Of a stretch of DNA of 64,000 nt, positions 1 to 10,000 are shown in pieces; position 1 is the stretch's first letter; every line of letters begins with the position of its first letter. The position numbers and the translations under genes were made by a program. The stretch is from Rhabditoides inermis (lineage: Eukaryota > Nematoda > Chromadorea > Rhabditida > Rhabditidae), in assembly GCA_963966185.1 (NCBI GenBank), contig CAWZYM010000332.1:323501-387500 (forward strand), written 5' to 3'. The notes under the pieces are model-generated. The model was given only the letters and a program-made list of their open reading frames with translations, had not been told where the DNA came from and made no database searches.

Positions 1-530
1 TGTTGTTGTTTGTTGTTGCGAGGATTGATAAAAATTGATTATGAGATGTGTGTGGAAGGAGCAGAGGAGTGACTGATTTGGAATCAGCGCGGAAGCGTTA
101 TCTAGTATTAAGTCGAGAGCTTACTCTAAACTTTCATCTTTCTCTTGATCACATCATTTCCCGTTGTCTATTTGTATGTTATCAGTATTGCTGTTTCCTT
201 CGATCATGTCTTATCACGAATGCTGACAATTTGTCTCTTTCTCTCTTTCTCTGTGGTTTTCCTATCTAGAATTATGATGTAACGAATAATAAATCGAATA
301 TTACCATTTTACTTGGTAAAGAATTCAAATATTTTGTAGAGTAGTAAGTTGCAGTAAATTGGAACCGAGTGAGCGTGGAGCGGCTTTCCAATGTTTGTTT
401 ATTACTTGGATAGTTGGTTAGAAAGACAGAGATCAGAAAAAAAGTTGACGTTGTGGTTATTCCACGTTTTATAATGTTTTAATCGCTGTTCAAGATTGCG
501 ATTATCGGTTATAGTTGTTGAGATTAGTTA
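1..530. other. No gene recognised
   Basis: This stretch is upstream of the first glutathione peroxidase gene. I see no exon with coding character and consistent splice sites on either strand. From about 531 onward the sequence is duplicated near 3740. Confidence 0.5.
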
Positions 531-732
531 AGCATTCCGTGCGAGGTGAGGTGAAGTGATCTTTATTCTATTCTCTATTGGTCCCTACACTCTAGCCACC
601 GCCTATGTTTTGTGGACAGAGAAAGAGAGAGAGAGATAGAGAGAGCGTGTGATAGTGAACGAGAGTAGGGAGGAGCAGACAGTGAGAGGATGACGGGCGG
701 TTGTGAAATGTGTTTTCCCGCCGCCCCGTTTG

Positions 733-740
733 TATAAATA
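733..740 (+). promoter_or_regulatory. TATA box of first gpx copy
   Basis: TATAAATA lies about 240 bases upstream of the first 5' exon's donor and directly downstream of a GC-rich CCGCCGCCCCG tract. The same context in the duplicate is split by two transposon insertions, so this copy preserves the ancestral promoter. Confidence 0.6.
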
Positions 741-1530
741 GCACGGTTGCGGTTCGAATGTTCGAGTACATTTCTTAGCATGAACTTTAGGGAAGCAACA
801 AGCAACGTGTTTCTCCCTCCCCTCCCAACTCACTTCTCCCATTGCACTTCTCCTCTCCTCCCACTGCTCCGCGGTCTATTGATTGATTCTCTCTCGCAGA
901 GTTGTTGTTTGTTATCGGTTACCGCCGTTTTGAGCAAAGGACTTGTTGTAGCGTTGCGATGTATTTGGCTATTGTTTTCAGGTGAGAGCGAAAAGGCGGG
1001 CCCTCTTTGCTATCATTCAGAAAGAAATCAGAAAGAGAGTGAGTAGAAGTGTAAGAGCATTTTCAGCATCGCCGTTCTAAGCAACTCTAGTGTACTTGTG
1101 TTTCATATTTCTACATTCTACTCACTGGTCTCTTGCAGTGCACTGCCTAACAAGTATGACTATTCTAATATTTATAGAGACTGTATACGGTTTCCACGGA
1201 CAACCGTTTTATTTATTCTTATTCGAAACGCGCAACCCGTTTCTTTCAATATCGCTTTCTCGTATTTCATTAGCCCACGGATGCTTGAATTCTCTCCTAT
1301 TTGGTGCTTTCTATTGCCGCTATGACATTTCCTTTCCTTCAATTCCCTCTAACCGTAGCGTTTTCCTTTCCATCAATTCCCTCTAACCGTTTGGTTCTCG
1401 ACCCTTACTTTGACGTGACACCTGAATTCGTGACTAACCGTGCATGAATGGATCGATATATGGATTGAATGTTACTGTGTTGATTGCAGTGTTGTCTCTC
1501 CGTCGCCTGTTCACCACTTCCTCTTCCCTC

Positions 1531-2379
1531 ATGTCTGCCGCTCTCTACTCGTTCACGGTGAAGGATGCCAATGGACAAGATGTCAGCATGGACAAGTACA
1601 AGTGAGTAGGGGATAATAATAATATATATTTATAAGTTGTGACAGTTGTGTGTAATACACGGAGCAATGTAGATTTAGGAAAATAGTTGTGATAGAAACT
1701 TGGTAGATTTCTATTAGCCGGTATGATGAGAGATTGAGTTTAAATGAATCGAAGATGCAATCATGGAAACGGTGAAATAGAAATAATGGTTGGAAAACAT
1801 ATGTGAACACGTAGCACAAGTGAGTCGTCTACCTGTGTGTTACAGGGGCAAGACTCTCATAATTGTCAACGTGGCGTCGCAGTGCGGACTGACCAACTCG
1901 AACTACTCTCAGCTGAAGGAGCTGTTGGATCAGTACAAGACACAGGGTCTGGAGGTCGCTGCCTTCCCCTGCAACCAGTTTGGAGGACAGGTGAGGAGGG
2001 GGATGGATTGGGGAGGTTGGAAAGGTGCGACTTGTATCTTGCATGAATAGCATGGGAGAGAGTGCTGAGCTGAGTCACTATGTGATATACGAGTAGTATC
2101 TAGCCTATTGGGCAAAGGGAAATGCAAGCAGGTAGAGGAAGAGTTACGAGAGGTTGGAAGGCGTGACTTGTATCATGTGAATGAAACATTATAAGAGAAT
2201 ACAATTGCTTTGACCATTTCGGTTTGCATTTAGCTGTTTTTATGAAACATACAGCACACTTTCTGTGCGGCAAGTGACGAATGTGTTTCCAGGAGCCAGC
2301 GTGCGAGATTGACATCCGCAACTTTGTGCAGGTGGGTATTGTTTATGTATTCATGAAACTTTTTTTGTTTATTACTGAT

Positions 2380-2451
<72 letters not shown>

Positions 2452-2709
2452 TGCGCGAATAATGTGTGAAACGATAACAACGATGTTTACAGGACAAGTT
2501 CAAGTTCGAGCCGGATCTCTACTCGAAGATTGATGTGAACGGAGACAAAGCCGATCCGCTCTACAAGTTCCTCAAGAAGGAGAAGGTATGGATGGAGGGA
2601 GAGAGAAAAGGAAGAGGAGGAGTGAGAGAGAGAGAGAGAGAGATGAGGGAAAGAAAGATAGAGGTGAATTCGAGTGAGTGAGAGATAGGGGGAAAAGAGA
2701 GTGAGAGAG

Positions 2710-2761
<52 letters not shown>

Positions 2762-3143
2762 TTAGGATGAAGGAGAAAAGGAGTATTGCAGGGTGGTATG
2801 CTTCTGGATGCTATCAAGTGGAACTTCACCAAATTCCTCGTCGACAAAGACGGCAATGTGGTGGGTGAAGGAGGGAGAGGAGAGGGGAGAAGTGAGAAGA
2901 GAGGAAATGTAGAAGGAGGAGGGGGAGAGTATACTTGAACACATGTCATTGCAACTTGTAGTTATATGTTTCCATGTACACTTCTGTGGTGTTTATTATT
3001 TTCTAGAATAATAAATCTTTCGAGATTCGATATATTTTGTATTATGAAAACATCTATTCTAGGTGAAGCGCTACGGCCCCACCACTGAGCCTAAGGATAT
3101 GAAGAAGGACATTGAGAAGGTGCTCGCTGGATCCAAGCTTTAG
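1531..3143 (+). CDS. gpx: Glutathione peroxidase (Cys type), copy 1
   Basis: Reduces hydrogen peroxide or lipid hydroperoxides using glutathione or thioredoxin; a single-domain thioredoxin-fold enzyme. Exons 1531-1601, 1846-1990, 2293-2331, 2493-2585, 2792-2860 and 3063-3143 join in phase to 165 residues, the usual length of a cytosolic nematode GPx. The catalytic tetrad is visible: Cys37 in NVASQCGLT (Cys in place of selenocysteine), Gln72 in FPCNQFGGQ, and Trp126-Asn127 in KWNFTKF. A 5' exon ending at 981 precedes an acceptor at 1489. I chose the ATG at 1531 because an upstream in-frame extension is not conserved in the duplicate, so the first exon is probably untranslated. A polyadenylation signal follows at 3294. 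Very similar to what I remember of C. elegans GPX-1. Confidence 0.93.
2383..2449. repeat. (TA)n microsatellite
   Basis: About 33 uninterrupted TA units in the fourth coding intron of gpx copy 1. The corresponding intron of copy 2 (6110-6187) lacks it, so it expanded after the duplication or was lost from copy 2. Confidence 0.95.
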
Positions 3144-3293
3144 AAGGGTACGGAGTACGGTATCTGGGAATATGGTAGCATATACTATATACTGTATTGT
3201 CCATGCATTACACTTTCACTCTGTATCGTTCAGGATTGATCTACCGCGCGTGTTGTTTTGAGCTTTTGTAAATATCCACCCGGTGTAAATATT

Positions 3294-3299
3294 AATAAA
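3294..3299 (+). terminator. Polyadenylation signal, gpx copy 1
   Basis: AATAAA about 150 bases past the stop codon; an equivalent signal is present in copy 2. Confidence 0.6.
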
Positions 3300-3924
3300 T
3301 ATATTTTATTTATTGGGTGTCGTGTGTGATGAGTGTATGAAATGTTGCCGGCATTTTGGATATCTGAATATTTGAGTATTGCTCTGTTGTTTCTATATGT
3401 TCTGAAACGTATGCATCTGAAACGTATGTGTTTTGTTAGTGACAAGAGAGGGAGGCGCATAGCGTGAAGAGAAAGAGGAGGACTAGTGAATATTATGGTC
3501 GATAGAGTGAGAGAAATGTTAGGATGAGGGCCAAAATGGGCTAACGCCGGGGAAGACAGTTGGGCTGATGAAGTGAGCGGGAAAGTATGAAGAATACCTC
3601 TCTCTTCCCGACTGATCTACGTGAAGTAAGTTGCGAGAAAAAACCTGCATTGTGTCGGCTTGTCGGCGCATACGCCAACCGCTACCGTAGAGTGTGTTAA
3701 GATAAAGTGGTTCATCATATAAATATAACAAATACGTAGTTCACAAATTGCTTGCGAGGTGAGGTGAAATGATCTTTATTCTATTCATTTGCCTACACTC
3801 TAGGCACCACTCATGTTGCAGAGTGAGAGATGAGGGTGATAGTGGAGCAGAGTCGGGAGGAGACGGGTGCGAGAGGATGACGGGCGATGGTGAAATGTGT
3901 TTTCCCGCCGCCCCGTTTCTATAA

Positions 3925-4712
3925 GGGGCCCGACATACTTTTGTAGCGCGTGCGATTCGCCACCTCTCTCTGTGTAAAAGTCGCCAGCATTGTAGCTCGC
4001 GCAAAGTGCACTGGCGACTTTCAAAGTAGCCAGCACATACTCGCGCGCGAATTGTAGCCGGCTACAATGAGAAAAGTAGCCAGCTACAAAGTCGCCAGTG
4101 AAGTCGCTCGCGTAATTAACTGTTAGCGTGGCGACAATTCGCCAGGCGATTACACTGGTTTAATCGTTACAACATTTATTTTTATTTATTTTTGGTTGTT
4201 TTTCACTTCAAACATTGTTTTTTAGGAGTTGAAATGGATGAAGATGCTTACTTTGAACTCGTTTGTGCAATTGTGAAAGAAATTATTGATGATATGGAAA
4301 AAGAACCGAGACGAGTGTATGTGTCGGAGGCACATGAGCCACTTCTCGATCAGAGGCACATGACAATGGCCAGCTATTTGGCAAGCACCAATCCGCAGAA
4401 CCTTTTGTCGTATACGAGACTGTACCCGCACGAGTTTGATGACCTACACACTCGTCTTGCACCTCGGATTCAACATTCTGGGACTCATCGCGCCCCAATC
4501 ACTTCTCAGTACAGACTCATCATATTCCTCAAGTGAGATTGCGCACAACGATCGTGCGTCAATGTTCGTTCAAGACGCGCATATTGTCGCTAGCTCCTCT
4601 GCTACTTTTTGTAGCCAGCGCCTCTTTGCTGGCGACTTTTGAAATGTAGCTCGGCTAATTTAAAATCGCGCGCGCTGGCGAATCGCACGCGCTACAAAGT
4701 ATGTCGGGCCCC
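3925..4712 (+). mobile_element. PIF/Harbinger-like element with TAA target duplication
   Basis: A 788 bp element with matching inverted ends: the left end GGGGCCCGACATACTTT and its complement at the right end, extending about 40 bases with few mismatches. It is flanked by TAA at 3922-3924 and 4713-4715, the three-base target typical of PIF/Harbinger. Subterminal regions (3980-4120 and 4600-4680) carry many direct and inverted copies of GTAGCCAGC-like motifs, plausible transposase binding sites. Inside is a 100-codon fragment related to Harbinger nuclease proteins. It is inserted in the duplicated gpx promoter. Confidence 0.85.
4234..4536 (+). pseudogene. Harbinger-type transposase N-terminal fragment
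   Basis: A 100-residue open frame inside the preceding element, just after an acceptor-like TTTTTTAG. The stretch LLSYTRLYPHEFDDLHTRL followed by HSGTHRAPITSQYRL matches the pattern seen ahead of the catalytic domain in PIF/Harbinger (HARBI1-like) nucleases, where a 'LL..TRL.P.EFD.L...L.P.L....T.HR.PI....RL' motif recurs. The DDE catalytic core is absent: the frame stops at 4536 and only about 180 bases remain before the right terminus. I read it as an internally deleted, non-autonomous derivative. The family assignment is from remembered motif patterns and not a search. Confidence 0.65.
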
Positions 4713-4715
4713 TAA

Positions 4716-4919
4716 AGCAGCTATTATGTTCAAAAAATGGTAAAATTCCCGAAAACACATTTTTTCGTATTTTTCGACATTTTGGCAATGGGGCGCACAA
4801 AGAATGTAAAAATTTACAATATTTTTTGACATTTTCTTGGACATTTTTCTGCATTTTTTCGCTATTTTTCGACATTTATTTTGTATTATTTTACATTTTT
4901 TGGGAACTTAATAGCTGCT
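4716..4919. mobile_element. Small MITE, also with TAA target
   Basis: A 204 bp AT-rich element with inverted ends AGCAGCTATTA / TAATAGCTGCT; the repeat extends with one mismatch and small gaps to about 35 bases. It is flanked by TAA at 4713-4715 (shared with the preceding element) and 4920-4922. No coding potential. The TAA target suggests mobilisation by a PIF/Harbinger-type transposase, although its terminal sequence is unlike its neighbour's. Confidence 0.75.
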
Positions 4920-5461
4920 TAAATAGCATGTGATGGCCCGAGTGTTTGGGCAGTATTTTAGCATGAACTTTAGAGAACCAACGTGTTTTTCCTCCTCTTT
5001 TCAACTCACTTCTCCTCTGCTCCCCACTGTTCCGCGGTCTATTGATTGGTTCTCTCGCAGAGTTGTTGTTTGTTGTTGCCGTTTTGATTTGAGTAGAAGA
5101 CGCGTAGCGATGTATTCGTCAATTGCTTTCAGGTGAGAGCGAAAGGCGGGCACTTTTTGCTATCACTATATCAGAATACGACAGTGAGTAGAGCTGTGAG
5201 CTGTGACCTATGCTATTATTGTTATGTATGACATCACTCGAGTGACTCATATTTCTACTCGGCATCTTGTAGTGCATTACTGATATGTATTTATGTTCTA
5301 ATATTTATATAGTTGTGTTGGTGTGCGGTGTGCGTTTTGGGAACCGTTTAATTATTTTTATCGCGCAACTCGTTTTCATCGCTTTATCGCGTTTCGTTGG
5401 ACAAAGAGATTGAATTACAGTGTTGTCTCTCCGTCGCCTGTTCACCACCTCCTCTTCCCTC

Positions 5462-6359
5462 ATGTCTGCCGCTTTCTACTCGTTTACGGTGAAGGACGCC
5501 AATGGACAAGATGTCAGCATGGACAAGTACAAGTGGGTTGGGGTCATCGCATTCAAGCAACTTATAGAACTCGCATTACTAGTGAGCTCATTAATTTTCA
5601 CTAGAAACAACACTTTTACAGTATATACCGAATGGTATACTGTTCCATTCGCAGTGCCGAAACCATACTCAGTTGACGTAGTGGTAATGCTCTTGAAAAA
5701 ATGTACCAAGATGTACTGACAGTACAGTATCTACTTTTTACAGGGACAAGGTGCTGATCATTGTAAACGTGGCGTCGGAGTGTAGTCTGGCCAGTGCGAA
5801 CTACTCTCAGCTGAAAGAGCTGCTGGATGAGTACAAGTCGAAGGGTCTGGAAGTGGCCGCCTTCCCATGCAACCAGTTTGGAGGACAGGTGGGGGGGGGA
5901 GTTGTAAGGCTTAGGAAAACGTTGGTTTCGGGTTTGAAGGAGAGTGAGTGTTATAGTATTCGCTCACGAAAATGAAATTGGTTAGACAAATTCGATGCGC
6001 ACTTAGTAGTGTTAGGTGAAACGTAGGAGAGACGTAGTATACTATGGAAATAACAAAAACACACTTTCAGGAGCCGGCGTGTGAGCTTGACATCAGCAAC
6101 TTTGTGCAGGTGGGAATTATTTATTTATTTCGTAATGCATTCTCTATTTATTATTTTTGTTATTAACTATTGATTATTTGTTTACAGGACAAGTTCAAGT
6201 TCGAGCCGGACCTTTACTCGAAGATTGATGTGAACGGAGACAAGGCCGATCCGCTCTACAAGTTCCTCAAGAAGGAGCAGGTGTGGAGAGAAGGAGAGGG
6301 AGGGAGGGAGAGAGAGAGAGAGAGACTGAAGAGAGAGAGAGAGAGAAGGAGAGAGAGAA

Positions 6360-6402
<43 letters not shown>

Positions 6403-6650
6403 GTGAAGAAAAGGAAGAGCAGAACATGATAATGAGTGACTTTGCAGGGTGGCACCCTTCTAGACGCTATCAAGTGGAACTTCACCAAATTCCTCGTCGA
6501 TAAGGACGGCAATGTGGTGGGTAAAGAGTGAGAGAGAGGAGTTTGCAAATAGTATGTGCGCATTTTCAGGTGAAGCGCTATGGCCCGACCACTGAGCCGA
6601 AGGATATGAAGAAGGACATTGAGAAGGTGCTCGCTGGGTCCAAGCTGTAA
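5462..6650 (+). CDS. gpx: Glutathione peroxidase, copy 2, altered active-site loop
   Basis: Paralogue of the upstream gene with identical exon lengths: 5462-5532, 5744-5888, 6071-6109, 6188-6280, 6448-6516 and 6570-6650, giving 165 residues. Catalytic Cys, Gln and Trp are retained, but the loop around the cysteine reads [11 protein letters not shown] where copy 1 has [11 protein letters not shown]. The residue before Cys is now acidic and the following Gly and Thr are replaced. Gly25 in the first strand region is Asp. The rest is nearly unchanged, so the gene looks expressed and selected; whether peroxidase activity is the same is open. Its promoter is split by two transposons. AATAAA at 6810 is the likely polyadenylation signal. 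Confidence 0.9.
6317..6398 (+). repeat. (GA)n tract in gpx copy 2 intron
   Basis: Interrupted GA/GAGAGA repeat about 35 bases after the donor of exon 6188-6280. A comparable GA tract sits in the same intron of copy 1 (2625-2755), so a GA-rich state predates the duplication. Confidence 0.85.
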
Positions 6651-6809
6651 AGGGTACAGTATATGGGGTACGGTAGCATGTATATACTGTATTATACTGT
6701 ATTGCCCATACTGTACGACACTCCGTAAATCGTTCAGGATTGATCTAGCGCCTAGCGCGTTTTGCTTTGAGCTGTTGTGAATATCCACTCTGTGTATAGT
6801 GTATATATT

Positions 6810-6815
6810 AATAAA
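6810..6815 (+). terminator. Polyadenylation signal, gpx copy 2
   Basis: AATAAA about 160 bases past the stop codon, in the same relative position as in copy 1. Confidence 0.55.
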
Positions 6816-6924
6816 ACTATTTTATTCGTTATGTCTCGTGCGTGATGAGAGAGAGTGTGTGAAATGTTGCCTTGCATTTTGGATATCTGTACAAGCGAGG
6901 GATCGATCAATTACTTTAGCAACT

Positions 6925-7048
6925 CGCAAGATGGACCAAAAAATTTTTTTCTCGTCAAAAACCAATGGGAAAACGGCGAAAATTTTTTTTGGCTCATCGC
7001 CGTTTTCTCAATGGTTTTTGACTGATTTTTTCCCGACCATTTTGCAAG
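6925..7048. mobile_element. Imperfect foldback element just upstream of a start codon
   Basis: The arms 6925-6979 and 6997-7048 are inverted copies of each other with small gaps; the best matched part is GTCAAAAACCAATGGGAAAACGGCGA-like on the left against its complement on the right. The spacer is AAATTTTTTTTGGC. The right arm ends only about 10 bases before the ATG at 7058, so it would form the 5' leader or core promoter of the following gene. I see no unambiguous target duplication. Confidence 0.55.
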
Positions 7049-7057
7049 CTGCTCAGA

Positions 7058-10000
7058 ATGACGTCATCGATGACGTCATCGTCGTCGCAACTGGCCGAGT
7101 TTCTGTCGCTGTGTGGAGAGATGGAGGAACTGCCACACTCATTCGACGATACGCTAGTGGATAGGATGGTGGATGGAGTGGAGGGAGACGGTGAGTGAAG
7201 GGGGGGGGGGGAGGGAGGGAGAGAGAGGAAGAGGGGGAGGGAGAGAGAAAGAGGGGGGGGGGGGAGAGGGAGTGGCGCGGGGAGAGAAGGAGTGAGGAAG
7301 ATGAAGATATTAGAATGGTTACATTTCATATTGTCATTGTTTCATGAACGCATTAGGAACAACCGATTGGTCAGATTGAAATTTTGTGCGTTTCGATATG
7401 TTTCCGTAGCGTATTTGGTGTGGATGGAGATGCAATGCCTTTCAGACGCCTCCCTCGTATCTCTCATCCTCTCGCATGCCGCCTCGTTCGATCCATCCCA
7501 GACGGCTACCGTACCCGCTGTGCTTGTGGTGCAGTGTGTGGACAGGGTGAGGTTTTTGAATTAAATCAAATCAAATCATTTATCCGGAATCGTTATTTCT
7601 GAATATGACAACACAATCATAATGATATGAAGCATACAGTAGTGCCTAAGATGCTAGATACATAGGCTAACGCCGGGGTAAGACGGTTTTTGAATGGTTA
7701 TCGGATATACAAATGCATAATATAGTTTATTATTCAGATGTTTTGTTCTTGGAAGTGTTTCGTAAATACAATTTGCTTAGCCGATCGGAATGTGACTGTT
7801 GAGAAGGAATAGATTGCGCCTGTGTTACGTAGTTTATTTTTTTAAAGTTGTTTATTGATACTGGCTGTGGTGATACATATTGTTCGCGATTCGCGATCTA
7901 TCGGTTACCTAGTTGTGGTGCAGTGAAGTGTGTTGGGTGGAAGATGGAATAGTAGGAAAGAAGTATGATATGCTATGCGAGAAGTATCCTCATTGGGATC
8001 GGTGTATAACTGCGATACTATCATTGTATATTGTAGTTTTCGTCGCCCGTGTTCATTATCTAGTTATCGCTTATCGAAATCGAACGAAATTATTTTGTGA
8101 ATGTGGCTAAGACCTTCTTCAATCGAAGATACATACAATTTCTGTCTTTCAGCGATAGAAGAAGGTCTCATCAGACTGCAATCGTGAGCTTATCAGACTG
8201 GATAATTATTTGATTTGATTTCTGATCCCAGCGCTAATCGAACACCTTTCATGCTAGATGTACAGGAACATGCGATTCTGGATAATTGTTTGTTTTGACC
8301 CATATTCCCCTTTCACGAGGAGTGTCGTTAGAGCCACACTCTCGGATCCGAACCAAATTGATAGGATACCTTATTCAGGACCCCAGACATCGATTTCTGG
8401 TGTTACTTTTTCCTACGCGCCATATACGTTTTCAGTACGAAAACGTACAGGGCTGGTTGTTTGCTTCCTCATTCCACCTCTGGCGGTCAATGACCGAGCC
8501 GTTGTTGCCTAGTGGTTAGCGCATCAGTCTGTCAGACCAGAGGCTGGGGTTCAAGTCCGCGCACACGATTTTTGTTTTGCCAACACTTTCTGGACTTTGC
8601 GTTTCTTGTTGATGGAGAAAACACAGATTACAAATTTTCACGCTTTGTTATAACTGTTTTCAAACTGAACGTTTCAGCCAACACAATAAATCGTGTGAAG
8701 AAACAAAAAACGCAGTATAGTTGAACGACATTGGAAGCCAATAGCAAACGGTAAAAAAAAATCATTTTTGTAGTTACAAACAGGTCGAAGCACTTCGCCA
8801 CACAAAAAACTTCAAGTCCAAGTCCAGAAAGTATTGGCAAAACAAAAATCGTGTGCCCGGACTAGAACCGCAGCCTCTGGTCTGACAGACTGATGCGCTA
8901 ACCACTAGGCCACAACGGCTCGGTCATTGACCGCCAGAGGTGGAATGAGGTAGCAAAAACCAGCCCTGTACGTTTTCGTACTGAAAACGTATATGGCGCG
9001 TAGGAAAAAGTAACACCAGAAATCGATGTCTGGGGTCCTAACTAAGGTATTTTATCAATTTGGTTCGGATCCGAGAGTGTGGCTCTAACGACACTCCTCG
9101 TCAGTTGCTGCGCGTGTGTCCGTCTCTCGTGCCCCGCCCCCTGCTCCTCTCACTCCTGGGAAGACTGGCGGTGTGCCTGCGGGATGAGAGACCGTTGAAG
9201 GTGGGGGGGGGGGTCTTGAAATATGCATCTATATGAAATTGTGTGCTGTTTAGAGTGTCATAGAATATAGACACTTTTTGACCTTTTGTGTACCCAGAAA
9301 GTACTGTTTTTTTTTAGCTGATTAGAGGGTTTCTAGAAAATGGGTTTTGTGTGGAAATTGGTTCTTCACGAAAGCGGAAAAGGTTAATATAATTGTGATG
9401 CGTATTTCTTCTTGTCTCGGTGGTAGAGTATCATAGTTTCATAGAGACACTTTTCAGATGCACTCTTGCGTGCTGCAGTTGATGCTGACAGCGAGGGAGC
9501 AGGAGCAGAAGGAGGAGAAGAAGGAGGAGGAGGAGCAGGGAGAGAATGGAGAGGAGGAGAATGGAGAAGCAGGGGAGCAGGGGTATAGAAAGGGTGAGTA
9601 TTTATGATATTTGTTACGACTGTTTACTGTTATAATGGTAAAGAGTACCTCGAAAATATGTTTCGGTTGTCTAGTTTTGTGTTGATGATCGAACTTCACC
9701 GGAATTGTCACATGAATGGGGTTAGAGAGGTCATTCAGTCCATGATACCTATATCACCCTGTCTCTTACAAAAGAAAGGTCTTGTCGATTGGGCTGGTCG
9801 ATTCTGGATACATGTTTGATTCGTTTGGCGTAGCCTGTCTGCAGGATAATGGGCCGAAACAAAGATTCTGTTTCTCATTTATTTGTGAACTACTCTCTCT
9901 GCTTTCTATTCCTCACGGGTTTATGGGGAATATTTCGAAATCACATGAAGTTATAGCTAGACGGATATTTGAGATAATTGGCGATCAGAAATGAATGTTA

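Larger units (their letters stand above)
531..6890. repeat. Tandem segmental duplication carrying two gpx genes
   Basis: The block of about 531-3378 is repeated as about 3740-6890 in the same orientation. The match covers the promoter, 5' untranslated exon, all coding exons with identical exon lengths (71 coding bases, then 145, 39, 93, 69 and 81) and the 3' flank around the polyadenylation signal. Exons are much better conserved than introns. The second copy is longer because two transposons sit in its promoter. Confidence 0.9.

Noticed and set aside
747..1046. N-terminal extension of gpx copy 1 (possible targeting peptide) from the 5' exon
   Set aside because: The extension would be in frame in copy 1 only; in copy 2 the same frame is closed by a stop and has no start, so the conserved start is the ATG in the second exon.
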